DNA of 64,000 nucleotides from Hyphomicrobiales bacterium (GTDB lineage: Bacteria; Pseudomonadota; Alphaproteobacteria; Rhizobiales; Rhodobiaceae), in NCBI GenBank assembly GCA_002869065.1, contig PKTR01000002.1, forward strand, positions 744,001 to 808,000, written 5' to 3'. Of the stretch, positions 21,191-30,312 are shown piece after piece. Position 1 is the stretch's first letter. The number at the start of each line of letters is the position of its first letter. The notes below the pieces were generated by a model. The model was not told the DNA's origin. It saw only the letters and a list, made by a program, of their open reading frames with translations, and did no database searches. The position numbers and the translations under genes were made by a program.

Positions 21191-22174
21191 TTACCTCTGG
21201 CATTTCGGGCAGAAAAAGGTCGAGCGGCCGGACTGCACGGTGCGCGTGACCGTGCCGCCGCAGCCGTCCTTGCGGCACGGCTCGCCCTCTCGGTCGTAAA
21301 CGGAAAAGCTGTGCTGGAAATAGCCGAGCGAACCGTCGGTGTGGACGTAGTCGCGCAGCGACGAGCCGCCGGCGGCGACCGCGTCGGTGAGCACGTCGCG
21401 GATGGCGGTTGCGAGCCGTTCGCTCCTCGCCGTCGGCCCGCCGGCTTTGGTCGCCAGCGTCGCCGCGACACGTCGGGGGCTAAGGCCCGACCGCCACAGC
21501 GCCTCGCAGACATAGATATTGCCGAGACCGGCGAGCGTCTTCTGGTCAAGAAGGGCTGCCTTCAGCGGCGTGCGCTTGGCCGCAAGGCGGGCGGCAAGAA
21601 AGGCGCCGTCGAGCTCGTTGCCGAGCGGCTCGATGCCGAGGTCGCGGAAAAAGGGATGAGCAGGAAGGTCGGCGCGGGCGCACAGGATCATGAAACCGAA
21701 GCGGCGCGGATCATTATAGATGACGCGATCGCCGTTCTCGAAGGTGAAGACGACATGGTCATGCGCCTCGGCCTTGGAGCGCGCATAGTAGAAGTCGCCT
21801 TCGGGCATCATGTCGCTCGCGCCAGTCTCACGTCGTTCGACGGCTCCGCGGGGGCGGCCTTCCGGCCGGTCGCGCAGTCGCGCTCCTGGCTCCGGGTCCG
21901 AAAAACCTTTCGGATCCTGCGCCGGCAGAATGCGGAACGAGCCGGACATACCGAGATGCATGATCAGCACCTCGCCGGTATCGAGATCGGCAAGCAGATA
22001 TTTCGCCCGCCTTGTCAGCGCCTCGACGCGTGCGCCGGTGAGCCGCTCGGCAAAGCGTTCGGGGAAGGGAAAGCGCAGATCGGCGCGGCGCTGTTCGACA
22101 TGTGCAAAGCGCGCGCCTTCCATCACCGGCTGCAGGCCGCGGCGCACGGTTTCGACTTCGGGCAATTCGGGCAC
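21191..22174 (-). CDS. mutM: formamidopyrimidine-DNA glycosylase (Fpg/MutM) with an in-frame insertion
   Basis: Fpg excises 8-oxoguanine and formamidopyrimidines and nicks the abasic site. The N-terminal proline nucleophile must follow the initiator Met. The GTG at 22172-22174 gives M-PELPEVE and has GAAGGA 7 nt upstream, so I prefer it over the ATG at 22195. The catalytic E3, K58 in RRAKYL, the NDPRRFGF segment and the C-terminal zinc finger (CRKDGC and CPKC) are present. At 327 residues it is long. About 30 extra residues around 92-125, rich in Arg/Glu/Pro/Gly, sit in the loop before HDHVVF. They may come from a repeat-type insertion. Confidence 0.94.
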   Translation of the reverse strand: MPELPEVETVRRGLQPVMEGARFAHVEQRRADLRFPFPERFAERLTGARVEALTRRAKYLLADLDTGEVLIMHLGMSGSFRILPAQDPKGFSDPEPGARLRDRPEGRPRGAVERRETGASDMMPEGDFYYARSKAEAHDHVVFTFENGDRVIYNDPRRFGFMILCARADLPAHPFFRDLGIEPLGNELDGAFLAARLAAKRTPLKAALLDQKTLAGLGNIYVCEALWRSGLSPRRVAATLATKAGGPTARSERLATAIRDVLTDAVAAGGSSLRDYVHTDGSLGYFQHSFSVYDREGEPCRKDGCGGTVTRTVQSGRSTFFCPKCQR

Positions 22175-22346
22175 GACAGCATCCTTCGTGAACATTGAGC
22201 GTGAGCGGAGGCGTCAATACGCCGCCCGACAGCCCTGTATATGATGTTGCCGGCAACGATAGCGCTGCCGGCCCGCATCGGCTATGGTCGCCGCGCTCGC
22301 GCCGGACCCGGTGCGGGAGATAACGCCTTTATCTTGGATAGCCACC

Positions 22347-23159
22347 ATGGACGACACACTCGCACCCGAGAAATCCGCTGCCGACACCGCGCCGAAGCGG
22401 CCGGGCGGCAACGAAACCGTTTTCGGCTTCCGGTCGGTGGCGCCGGGCGAAAAGCAGCCGCTGGTCGACGATGTGTTCCACACCGTCGCGCGACGCTACG
22501 ATCTGATGAACGACGTTATGTCGGGCGGCATGCACCGGGTTTGGAAGGACGCCTTCGTGTCCTGGCTGGCGCCGCCGAAGACCGGCCGGCGGCCGTTCGA
22601 GGTGCTCGACGTGGCCGGCGGCACCGGCGACATCGCATTCCGCATCGTCGAGCGCTCCGAGCATCATGCCAAGGTGACGGTCGCCGACATCAACAACGCG
22701 ATGCTCACCGTGGGGCGCGAACGCGCCGAACAGCGCGGCCTTGGCGACGAGGTCGATTTCGTGCAGGGCAATGCCGAAAGCCTGCCGTTTTCGAGCAACC
22801 GCTACGACGCCTATACGATCGCGTTCGGCATCCGCAACGTGCCGAAGATCGAGTCGGCGCTGTCGGAAGCCTTCCGGATCCTGAAGCCGGGCGGGCGTTT
22901 CATGTGCCTCGAATTTTCGTCCGTCGACCTGCCCATGCTCGACAAGGTCTATGACGTCTATTCGTTCAACCTGATCCCGGCGATGGGGCGGGTGTTTGCC
23001 GGCGACGCCGAACCCTACCGCTATCTGGTCGAGTCGATCCGCACCTTCCCGAAGCAGGAACGTTTCGCCAAGATGATCCGCGACGCGGGTTTCTCGCGCG
23101 TCAGCTACCGCAATCTTGCCGGCGGCGCGGTCGCCATGCATTCGGGCTGGAAGCTGTAG
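22347..23159 (+). CDS. ubiE: ubiquinone/menaquinone biosynthesis C-methyltransferase UbiE
   Basis: UbiE methylates the quinone ring carbon using S-adenosylmethionine, as the C-methylation step of ubiquinone synthesis. The 270 residues contain [36 protein letters not shown], the SAM loop [15 protein letters not shown], and [23 protein letters not shown], all diagnostic. It ends [12 protein letters not shown]. The ATG at 22347 is the family start; an in-frame ATG at 22284 would add residues that are not conserved. It is divergent from mutM and upstream of ubiB, the usual rhizobial mutM|ubiE-ubiB order. A palindromic repeat begins two bases after its stop. Confidence 0.96.
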   Translation: MDDTLAPEKSAADTAPKRPGGNETVFGFRSVAPGEKQPLVDDVFHTVARRYDLMNDVMSGGMHRVWKDAFVSWLAPPKTGRRPFEVLDVAGGTGDIAFRIVERSEHHAKVTVADINNAMLTVGRERAEQRGLGDEVDFVQGNAESLPFSSNRYDAYTIAFGIRNVPKIESALSEAFRILKPGGRFMCLEFSSVDLPMLDKVYDVYSFNLIPAMGRVFAGDAEPYRYLVESIRTFPKQERFAKMIRDAGFSRVSYRNLAGGAVAMHSGWKL

Positions 23160-23160
23160 C

Positions 23161-23205
23161 GCATGATCCGAAAAAGTGGGCACCGGTTTTTCGAACAGAT
23201 CATGC
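23161..23205. repeat. 45-nt palindromic repeat, copy 1
   Basis: The outer arms GCATGATC and GATCATGC and the inner arms CGAAAAA and TTTTTCG flank GTGGGCACCGG. It is a member of the rhizobial intergenic palindrome family containing GTGGGAACCGGTTTTC. It starts right after the ubiE stop. Copy 2 is at 61203-61247. Confidence 0.85.
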
Positions 23206-23284
23206 GAAAACCAGAAACAGCGACCGTCCTGCGAGTGACGCCATGTGCACCCCGCCGCGAGGCGGATAACGGGGGCACATAGCA

Positions 23285-24862
23285 ATGGGCCTTGGAATTA
23301 CCCCCTTCTTCCGCCTGATGCGCGCGGGCTTCGTGTTCCTGCGCGAAGGGCTGCCGGGACTGCTGGCGCCGCCGGAGCTGCCGCCGAACCAGCAGTTCCT
23401 GTTGAAAATCCTGAAGCTGTTCGAGCGGCGCGGCGTTGCCGCCGACAAGGGCCAGCGGCTGTCGGAAGCCTTCGCGCGGCTCGGGCCCTCCTACATCAAG
23501 CTCGGCCAGTTTCTCGCAACCCGCGCCGACGTGGTCGGCAAGGATGTGGCGCGCACCCTGTCGCGGCTGCAGGACAGCCTGCCGGCGTTTCCCAATGACG
23601 AGGCGAAGGGCGTCGTGCGCGATGCCTTCGGCAAGCCGGTCGCCGAGCTGTTCACGAGTTTCGGTCCGGCGATTGCGGCCGCCTCCATCGCGCAGGTGCA
23701 CAAGGCGACGATCATTGACGAGAACGGCGAGGAACGCGCCTTCGCGGTGAAGGTGCTACGTCCCGGCGTACGCCGCCGCTTCGCGCAGGATCTCGAAAGC
23801 TACTATCTCGCCGCGCGTCTCATCGAGCGGTTCCACGAACCATCGCGCCGGCTGCGCCCGGTCGCCGTCGTCGATACGCTGGCGCGCTCGGTGGCGCTCG
23901 AAATGGATCTCAGGCTCGAGGCCGCCGCGCTGTCGGAAATGGCCGAGAACACCGCGAACGATCCGGGTTTCCGCGTTCCCGGCGTCGATTGGACGCGGAT
24001 CGGGCGCAACGTGCTGACGCTCGAATGGATCGACGGCATCAAGCTGAACGATTTCGAGGCGCTGGAAAAAGCCGGCTTCGATCTGCCGAAGCTCGGCGCC
24101 AATGTCATCCAGTCGTTCCTGCGCCACGCCATGCGCGACGGCTTCTTCCATGCCGACATGCATCCGGGCAACCTGTTCGTCGAGGAAGACGGCACGCTGG
24201 TCGCGGTCGATCTCGGCATCATGGGCCGACTGAAGCCCGACGAGCGGCGGTTCCTGGCGGAAATCCTGTTCGGCTTCATCCGCCGCGACTACCGGCGCGT
24301 GTCGGAGGTGCATTTCGAGGCCGGCTACGTGCCGCCGCATCAAGATATCGACACTTTCGCGCAGTCGCTTCGCGCCATCGGCGAGCCGATCCACGGCCAC
24401 ACGGCCTCGGAAATCTCCATGGCGCGGCTTTTGACGCAGCTGTTCGAGAACACCGAGCTGTTCGACATGGAAACGCGGCCGGAGCTGATCCTGCTGCAGA
24501 AGACCATGGTCGTGGTCGAGGGCGTCGGGCGCACGCTCGATCCCGAACTCGACATGTGGCACACCTCCGAGCCGGTGGTGCGCGAGTGGATCGAAGGCCA
24601 TCTCGGCCCAGCCGCCATGCTGCGCGACACCGCCGGCGGCGTCGGCGCGGTCGGGCGGATCGTGCGCGACCTGCCGATGCTGGCGGAACGGGCGGAGCGG
24701 ATCTCCGCCGATCTCGCCCGCATGGGCCGCGACGGGTTCCGCTTCGACGCGGCAACTGCGGAAGCGATCGGCAAGGCGGAAGCCCGCCACACGCGTTCGG
24801 GCCGCATTGCGCTGTGGATTATCGCAATCTCCATGGCCGCGATGGCGTTCGCCATGTATTGA
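23285..24862 (+). CDS. ubiB: ubiquinone biosynthesis protein kinase-like UbiB
   Basis: UbiB is an atypical kinase/ATPase needed for ubiquinone biosynthesis, membrane-bound through its C-terminus. The 525 residues show the family KxGQ motif in SYIKLGQFLATRADVV, the Ala-rich loop AAASIAQVH, the catalytic-type FFHADMHPGNLFV and metal-binding AVDLGIMG. The C-terminus has a hydrophobic anchor (IALWIIAISMAAMAFAMY). It lies downstream of ubiE in the same direction with a palindromic repeat between them, and upstream of pyrE. The start MGLGITPFFRLMRA is typical of the family. Confidence 0.96.
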   Translation: MGLGITPFFRLMRAGFVFLREGLPGLLAPPELPPNQQFLLKILKLFERRGVAADKGQRLSEAFARLGPSYIKLGQFLATRADVVGKDVARTLSRLQDSLPAFPNDEAKGVVRDAFGKPVAELFTSFGPAIAAASIAQVHKATIIDENGEERAFAVKVLRPGVRRRFAQDLESYYLAARLIERFHEPSRRLRPVAVVDTLARSVALEMDLRLEAAALSEMAENTANDPGFRVPGVDWTRIGRNVLTLEWIDGIKLNDFEALEKAGFDLPKLGANVIQSFLRHAMRDGFFHADMHPGNLFVEEDGTLVAVDLGIMGRLKPDERRFLAEILFGFIRRDYRRVSEVHFEAGYVPPHQDIDTFAQSLRAIGEPIHGHTASEISMARLLTQLFENTELFDMETRPELILLQKTMVVVEGVGRTLDPELDMWHTSEPVVREWIEGHLGPAAMLRDTAGGVGAVGRIVRDLPMLAERAERISADLARMGRDGFRFDAATAEAIGKAEARHTRSGRIALWIIAISMAAMAFAMY

Positions 24863-24917
24863 GGGGCCGTGGCTCCCGTCACAGGAAAAATCGAGAACGA
24901 TTGGGGGATTTGAGGGC

Positions 24918-25502
24918 ATGACCGACACCAACGCGAAAATTCTTCCCGCACTCGACCGCGCGGCGCTGAAAGCGATCATCAAGGCGCGCTCGTTCTCGCA
25001 AGGCACCAATGTGACGCTCGCCTCGGGCCGGGCCAGCACCTTCTATTTCGACATGAAGCCGACCATGCTCGACCCGAACGGCGCAGTCCAGGTCGCGCTC
25101 GCCATGGCCGACATCATCGCGCCGCTCGACGCCGACTATGTCGGCGGGCTCGCCATGGGCGCGGTGCCGATCGTGTCGTCGATCGCCCCGGTCAGCGCCA
25201 TTGCCGGCGCGCCGATCGAGGTGTTCTTCGTGCGCAAGGAAGCCAAGGGCCACGGCGCCCAGCGCCAGATCGAGGGCCTTGCCGCCGGCGAGACGCTCGA
25301 AGGCAAGAAGGTCGTCATCGTCGAGGACGTGACGACGACGGGCGGCTCGGCGCTGCAGGCCGTCGAGGTGGTGCGCGCGGCCGGCGGAACGGTCGCCGAC
25401 ATCGTCACCATCGTCGACCGCGAGGAAGGTGCCGAGGCCAACCTGACTCCTGAAGGCATCACCCTGCACGCGGTCTTCAAGGCGAGCGAATTCAAGGACT
25501 GA
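24918..25502 (+). CDS. pyrE: orotate phosphoribosyltransferase
   Basis: OPRTase joins orotate to PRPP to make OMP in de novo pyrimidine synthesis. The 194 residues contain the PRPP loop VVIVEDVTTTGGSA, the mobile loop VRKEAKGHGAQRQIEG and the N-terminal SGRASTFYFDMKP. The ATG at 24918 gives MTDTNAKILPALDR and fits the family length. The in-frame ATG at 24807 lies inside ubiB. It is 55 nt downstream of ubiB and may be co-transcribed with it. Confidence 0.95.
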   Translation: MTDTNAKILPALDRAALKAIIKARSFSQGTNVTLASGRASTFYFDMKPTMLDPNGAVQVALAMADIIAPLDADYVGGLAMGAVPIVSSIAPVSAIAGAPIEVFFVRKEAKGHGAQRQIEGLAAGETLEGKKVVIVEDVTTTGGSALQAVEVVRAAGGTVADIVTIVDREEGAEANLTPEGITLHAVFKASEFKD

Positions 25503-25619
25503 CCCTCCCCTCGGAAACTTAAGCGATACCCCTGCCGCCAGACCCTCTGCCGCAGGCTCGTCGCTTGACGACGCGGGGGCGAAGCGGCCACCATCGGCTC
25601 CAAGCCATGGAGGTCTGCC

Positions 25620-28061
25620 GTGACCGTCTCGCCGCTCTCTCCCCAACCCCTTCCCCCTGAACGCCTGCGCCGGCGCTGCGATCCCGCGTCGCTCGGGTTC
25701 GCGACCACTGCCGATGTCGAGCGCATCGACGGGTTGGTCGGGCAGGACCGCGCGCTCGATGCGCTGACCTTCGGCCTCGGGCTGACCGCCAAGGGCTACA
25801 ACATCTTCGTGCTCGGCGAGCCGGGGTCGGGCCGGCACAACGCGGTTCGCCAATTCCTCGAACAGGCGGCGGAGAAGGAACAGGCGCCCGACGACTGGGT
25901 CTACGTCCACAATTTCCGCGAACCGCACAAACCGCGCGCGCTGAAGCTGCCGGCCGGGCGCGGGCCGGAGCTGGCGGAAGCCATGCGGGCGCTGGTCGAC
26001 GGGCTGAAATCCGGCATGCCGGCTGTGTTCGAGAGCGAGGACTACCAGAACCGGCGCAAGGCCATCGACGTCCAGTTCAAGGAATCGCATGACGCGGCCT
26101 TCCAGGCGATTGCGCAGAAGGCGGAGAAGGAAGGGCTCGGCCTGTTACGCACCGAAACCGGCTTCGGCATCGTGCCGATGAAGAACGGCAATCCGATCGA
26201 GCCGCAGGTGTTCGACAAGCTGCCGCTCGAGGAACGCCAGGACTATCAGCGGCGCATCAAGGCGCTCGGCGAGGAACTGGCCGAGGCGGTCGAGAATGTG
26301 CCGCGGCTCGACAAGGAGCGGCGCGAGAAGATCCGCGACCTCAATCGCCAGCTCGCCGAGATCGCGGTGAAGCGGGCGATGAACGACCTCATCGCGGCGT
26401 TCGGCGATCTGGAAAGCGCCAAGGCCTATATCGAGGCGGTGCGTGAGGATCTGATCGACAATGCCGGGCTGTTCGTGCAGTCGGCGGAGGAAAGCGATCT
26501 CGACGGGACCGACGAAAACGGCCTGCCGGTGCTGATCGACCCCGCCGTCAACCGCTACAAGGTCAATGTCATCGTCAGCCACGATCCGAAAATCGGCGGC
26601 GATCCGGTGATCTACGAGGATTTCCCCGATCTCGGCCACCTGATCGGGCGCATCGAGCACGTGCCGCATATGGGCGCGATGCTGACCGACTTCACGCTGA
26701 TCAAGGCGGGCTCGCTGCACCGGGCAAACGGCGGCATCCTGATGGTCGACGCCGAACGGCTGCTCGGCGAACCCTTCGTGTGGCAGACGCTGAAGCGCTG
26801 CCTGCGCTCTGAAGCGATCGCCATCGAATCGCCGCTGCAGACCGCCTATACGGTGACGGCGGTAACGCTCGAACCCGACCCGATCCCGCTCGAGGTCAAG
26901 GTCGTCGTCTTCGGCGAGCGGCGGACCTATTACCTGCTCGCCGAGCTCGATCCGGACTTCTCCGAGCTGTTCAAGGTCGCCGCCGATTTCGAGGACAGGT
27001 TCAGCTGGGAAGACGGCCCGCCGGAAACCTACGGGCGGCTGATCGCCTCGATTGCCCATGATGAAGAGCTGCTGCCGCTTACCGCGGAAGCCGTCGCCGC
27101 CGTGATCGAGCGCGCGGCGCGCATGGTAGCCGATCAGGAACGGCTGTCGCTGCGGATCGGGCCGATTGCAGATCTGTTGCGCGAGGCGGATTACTGGGCG
27201 CGGCAGGCGGGCGACGACACGATCAAAGACGATCATGTGCGCCGCGCGATTGCCGAACAGATCCGCCGTCTCGACCGGGTGCGCGAACGGCTGCACGAGG
27301 AGATCCTGCGCGACACAATCAGGGTCGCGACCGAGGGCGCGGAGACCGGCCAGGTCAACGGCCTGTCGGTCATCGGCATCGGCAATTTCTCGTTCGGCCA
27401 GCCGTCGCGGATTTCGGCGCGGGTGCGCATGGGCGCCGGCAAGGTGATCGACATCGAGCGCGAGGTGGAGCTCGGCGGGCCGCTGCATTCGAAGGGCGTG
27501 CTGATCCTGTCCGGGTTCCTCGCGGCGCGCTACGCGCCGGACGTGCCGATGTCGCTCGCCGCGACGCTGGTGTTCGAGCAGTCCTATGGCGGCGTCGAGG
27601 GCGATTCGGCGTCGGCCGCCGAGCTGTTCAGCCTGTTGTCGGCGCTCGCCGACGCGCCGCTGCGTCAGGACATCGCCGTCACCGGATCGATCGACCAGAA
27701 CGGCCGCATTCAGGCGATCGGCGGGGTCAACGAAAAGATCGAGGGCTTCTTCGACATCTGTTCGGCACGCGGGCTGACCGGCAGCCAGGGCGTGATGATT
27801 CCGGCGGCGAACGCCAAACATCTGATGCTGCGCGAGGATGTGGTCGAGGCCTGCCGCGCGGGCAAATTCGCGGTCTACCCCATCGCCACCGCGGATCAAG
27901 GCATCGCGCTCCTGACCGGGCTTAATGCCGGCGAACGCGGTGACGACGGGGCGTTTCCCGCCGACAGCGTCAACGGCCGGGTCGAAGCCCGCCTTCTCGC
28001 CTTCGCCGAAGCCCGCCGCGCCTATGCCAAGGGCGGTTCGGACGACAAGCCGGTTGCCTGA
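25620..28061 (+). CDS. Lon-family AAA+ protease with a variant Walker A (LonB/YcbZ-like)
   Basis: An 813-residue soluble ATP-binding protease. The N-terminal AAA part carries LGEPGSGRHN in place of a normal P-loop, so the Walker A Lys is Arg and the following Ser/Thr is His. The helical middle section is followed by GGILMVDAERLL, a Walker B-like segment. The C-terminal Lon peptidase domain has the Ser-Lys dyad: S663 in EGDSAS and K706 in GGVNEK, 43 residues apart as in Lon. The start is a GTG with a plausible upstream GGAGG. Its 3' end overlaps a broken alkB remnant on the other strand. The substrates are unknown. Confidence 0.88.
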   Translation: MTVSPLSPQPLPPERLRRRCDPASLGFATTADVERIDGLVGQDRALDALTFGLGLTAKGYNIFVLGEPGSGRHNAVRQFLEQAAEKEQAPDDWVYVHNFREPHKPRALKLPAGRGPELAEAMRALVDGLKSGMPAVFESEDYQNRRKAIDVQFKESHDAAFQAIAQKAEKEGLGLLRTETGFGIVPMKNGNPIEPQVFDKLPLEERQDYQRRIKALGEELAEAVENVPRLDKERREKIRDLNRQLAEIAVKRAMNDLIAAFGDLESAKAYIEAVREDLIDNAGLFVQSAEESDLDGTDENGLPVLIDPAVNRYKVNVIVSHDPKIGGDPVIYEDFPDLGHLIGRIEHVPHMGAMLTDFTLIKAGSLHRANGGILMVDAERLLGEPFVWQTLKRCLRSEAIAIESPLQTAYTVTAVTLEPDPIPLEVKVVVFGERRTYYLLAELDPDFSELFKVAADFEDRFSWEDGPPETYGRLIASIAHDEELLPLTAEAVAAVIERAARMVADQERLSLRIGPIADLLREADYWARQAGDDTIKDDHVRRAIAEQIRRLDRVRERLHEEILRDTIRVATEGAETGQVNGLSVIGIGNFSFGQPSRISARVRMGAGKVIDIEREVELGGPLHSKGVLILSGFLAARYAPDVPMSLAATLVFEQSYGGVEGDSASAAELFSLLSALADAPLRQDIAVTGSIDQNGRIQAIGGVNEKIEGFFDICSARGLTGSQGVMIPAANAKHLMLREDVVEACRAGKFAVYPIATADQGIALLTGLNAGERGDDGAFPADSVNGRVEARLLAFAEARRAYAKGGSDDKPVA

Positions 28062-28130
28062 TCCGGTTTCGTTACGCGCCGCAGGGTCAGGTTGATGCGC
28101 CCACCGTCGGGGAAGATGTCGGGATAGCGC
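28022..28130 (-). pseudogene. alkB 3'-end remnant
   Basis: Read on the minus strand, this stretch encodes RYPDIFPDGGRINLTLRRVTK and then a divergent end to a TAG at 28022-28024. It matches the C-terminus of the intact AlkB at 29570-30217 (RHADLFPDGGRINLTLRRVAK). At the DNA level 28074-28130 and 29586-29642 agree at 48 of 57 positions, counted by eye, with several differences synonymous. The upstream part of this copy is missing, cut at about 28130 where AT-rich DNA begins. Its last codons overlap the Lon-like gene. Confidence 0.8.
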
Positions 28131-28246
28131 TTGCTGCACGCCACATCCCTACAAGGCATAATTGTTTGCATGCTCGCTCACGTCTCAGGCATTGTTATTC
28201 TCACCCTTGATATCCTTGCATCCGTCAAGCGCTGGACGACTTCGAT

Positions 28247-29539
28247 ATGTATCACATACCAAATCCAATTGATCCCTCCGATAATACTTGGAACGCCGTC
28301 AATGATATTCTAGATAGAATTACGACGGTAACAAGTGAAGATGAATTGATCGTAATAAGATCGCGATACACTGAAAATTACAACAATCTATTGTTTGAGC
28401 TTGATTCAAAAAATCTAGGCAAATCTGATATTTTTTTGACCCACTTACGAAATAAAATCAAAAATATATTTTCAAATATAAGTCATAACAATAGTCGCAA
28501 CACCGTTATATCCGCCTACCTTGAGAAAAATGATGATGTAGCTACATTACTGAAACACGATTGCAGCGAACTCCTTGGCGCGCTTATTCATCTCTTTTTT
28601 GGCTATCAAATCGAAATAGATATAGATAAATTTACATCGCCTGTTCTGAAGGGTTTTATCAAGAGAGAGATACATGTTTCTTTGAAGCGTCGGATAGATA
28701 GTATATCAAAAAATGAATCTGAAAGACTCGCAATTTACAATCAGAAACTTGAAGAACTTTTCAATAAAGGCACGATTAAACTTACCGAAAATGAAGCCTT
28801 ACTTAAAGAAATAATGTCTTCTACAAATAATGAGCAAAATAAACTCGAAGAGCGAGTCGCCAAGACGGAGGCTCTTGTCAGTCAATTCCCCAGTAGAATT
28901 GATGTTCTTTTTGAAAAGAATGAAACTTACCTTAAAGAAACGCTTGGCGAAATCGATCAGTTTAAAGAGGAAAGCAAATCTTCGATCGATAACTACAGAA
29001 ATGAAATCAAAGAATCCATCAATCTTGAAAAGACACGCACTCTTTGGAGAGACCGCGCGCATTGGGCTCGTGCTGGATTCTGGGTGTTCGGCTTTCTTGC
29101 TGTCGCAATTCTCACATCGATTGTTGGCATTCTAGCGCTCTATCCAAGCAGCATACTCAGTTACATAAGCCAGTTCAGTGCCGCTCTCAATGTGGGGGCA
29201 ACGCCGGTCTCTTCAGCAGGAGAAAACAGCGTGACCTCATTCCTGCTGGAAGCGGGACGGCTCGCTTTCGTTTCGGTTCCGCTGATCGCGATATTCTGGC
29301 TTGTTCGTGTCCTTTTCCGTCTTTGCCTGCGGTCATTGGCCATGATGGATGATGCTGAGCATCGCCGGGTGATGCTCGATACGTACCTGTTCCTCACGAG
29401 CGAGGGGAAGGTTACCGAGGAAGAGCGGCCTTTCGTCCTTCAGGCCTTGTTCCGACCGGTCCCAGGGACGGATGGCCAAGACATTGCACCACCCAGCATT
29501 ACGGACGTGATCCAAGCAACAAAGGGAAAGCCGAGCTAG
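28247..29539 (+). CDS. AT-rich DUF6161-type membrane protein, probably acquired
   Basis: A 430-residue protein. Residues 1-150 are unrecognised and hydrophilic, 150-260 look coiled-coil (Lys/Glu/Asn-rich heptads), and two or more membrane segments follow (GFWVFGFLAVAILTSIVG; LAFVSVPLIAIFWLVRVL). The C-terminal part, with DDAEHRRVMLDTYLFLTSEG and FVLQALFRPVPGTDG, fits the DUF6161 pattern. Base composition is unlike the neighbours: hand counts give 23% GC on line 28441 and 33% on 28741, rising to 53% on 29281. Only a weak GGAC precedes the ATG. It lies between a broken and an intact alkB. The function is unknown; I do not infer defence from location alone. Confidence 0.72.
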   Translation: MYHIPNPIDPSDNTWNAVNDILDRITTVTSEDELIVIRSRYTENYNNLLFELDSKNLGKSDIFLTHLRNKIKNIFSNISHNNSRNTVISAYLEKNDDVATLLKHDCSELLGALIHLFFGYQIEIDIDKFTSPVLKGFIKREIHVSLKRRIDSISKNESERLAIYNQKLEELFNKGTIKLTENEALLKEIMSSTNNEQNKLEERVAKTEALVSQFPSRIDVLFEKNETYLKETLGEIDQFKEESKSSIDNYRNEIKESINLEKTRTLWRDRAHWARAGFWVFGFLAVAILTSIVGILALYPSSILSYISQFSAALNVGATPVSSAGENSVTSFLLEAGRLAFVSVPLIAIFWLVRVLFRLCLRSLAMMDDAEHRRVMLDTYLFLTSEGKVTEEERPFVLQALFRPVPGTDGQDIAPPSITDVIQATKGKPS

Positions 29540-29569
29540 GCAAGAGGGACTTGTTTCCGAGACACCCCC

Positions 29570-30217
29570 TCAGCGCACCTTGGCCACCCGCCGCAGGGTC
29601 AGATTAATCCGGCCGCCGTCGGGGAAGAGGTCGGCATGGCGCGCCAGCAGCGTCGAGGTGCCGGGATAGAGTCGGTCGATGCCGTGATAGGCGTGGCGCA
29701 TCTCGCCCGACAGCATCAGCACGTCGCCGCTCGCCAGCCGGAACGAGCGGGTCTTGCCCTTGCGTTCCCGCCCGCCGATGCGAAACAGCGCCGTGTCGCC
29801 CAGCGAGACCGAGAGGATCGGCGCGTCGAGCGCGTCCTCGTCCTCGTCACGGTGCAGGCTCATGCGCGCGTCGGGGCGGTAGTAGTTGACGAGGCAGGCC
29901 TCCGGCGGGGCGGCATAGCCGGTCAGGTCTTCCCACAAGGCAAGAAGCGCGGCCGGGATCGGCGGCCAGAGATTGCCGGTGTCGGGGTGCTGTTTCTGAT
30001 AACGATAGCCGTTGATGTCGGCGACCCAGCCGAGCGGGCCGCAATTGGTCATGACGACGGAAAAGGGCTTGGCGGTGCGCGGCATGCGGGGGATGAAGAA
30101 CGGCGCGGTGCGAACGGCGTCAGCAATCGCCTCGAGCAGCGCCTCTTGTGCACACCGGTCGAGCCGGCCCGGCCAGATGACGAGACCGTCGCCGCCGTCG
30201 AGCCTTGTGTCCGTCAT
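29570..30217 (-). CDS. alkB: AlkB-type DNA oxidative demethylase
   Basis: An Fe(II)/2-oxoglutarate dioxygenase that repairs 1-methyladenine and 3-methylcytosine by oxidative demethylation. The 215 residues carry the iron triad H122-x-D124 in SLHRDEDE and H178 in AYHGI. The two arginines of RINLTLRR (R203 and R209) bind 2-oxoglutarate. VNYYRPDARM and the substrate-lid FIPRMP are also as in the family. It is divergent from dnaK. Its last 57 nt are duplicated, in diverged form, on the far side of the DUF6161 gene, which suggests that this locus was built by recombination. Confidence 0.93.
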   Translation of the reverse strand: MTDTRLDGGDGLVIWPGRLDRCAQEALLEAIADAVRTAPFFIPRMPRTAKPFSVVMTNCGPLGWVADINGYRYQKQHPDTGNLWPPIPAALLALWEDLTGYAAPPEACLVNYYRPDARMSLHRDEDEDALDAPILSVSLGDTALFRIGGRERKGKTRSFRLASGDVLMLSGEMRHAYHGIDRLYPGTSTLLARHADLFPDGGRINLTLRRVAKVR

Positions 30218-30281
30218 CGCTCCGATTTCCTTCTGCGACCGACAATTGCCGGATTTTGCATACGTCTCGCGGCATCCCTGC

Positions 30282-30312
30282 CTTGCGGGCCGCGATTTGC
30301 CTCCTTATATAG
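30282..30312 (+). promoter_or_regulatory. RpoH (sigma-32)-type promoter of dnaK
   Basis: CTTG at 30282-30285 is followed after 18 nt by CTTATATAG at 30304-30312. This matches the alphaproteobacterial heat-shock pattern CTTG-N17/18-CYTATNTNNG. It lies about 130 nt before the dnaK ATG. Confidence 0.7.

Noticed and set aside
28131-28313. Small ORF upstream of the DUF6161-type gene
   Set aside because: It overlaps the start of the larger gene in another frame, shows no ribosome-binding site and has no recognisable motif.
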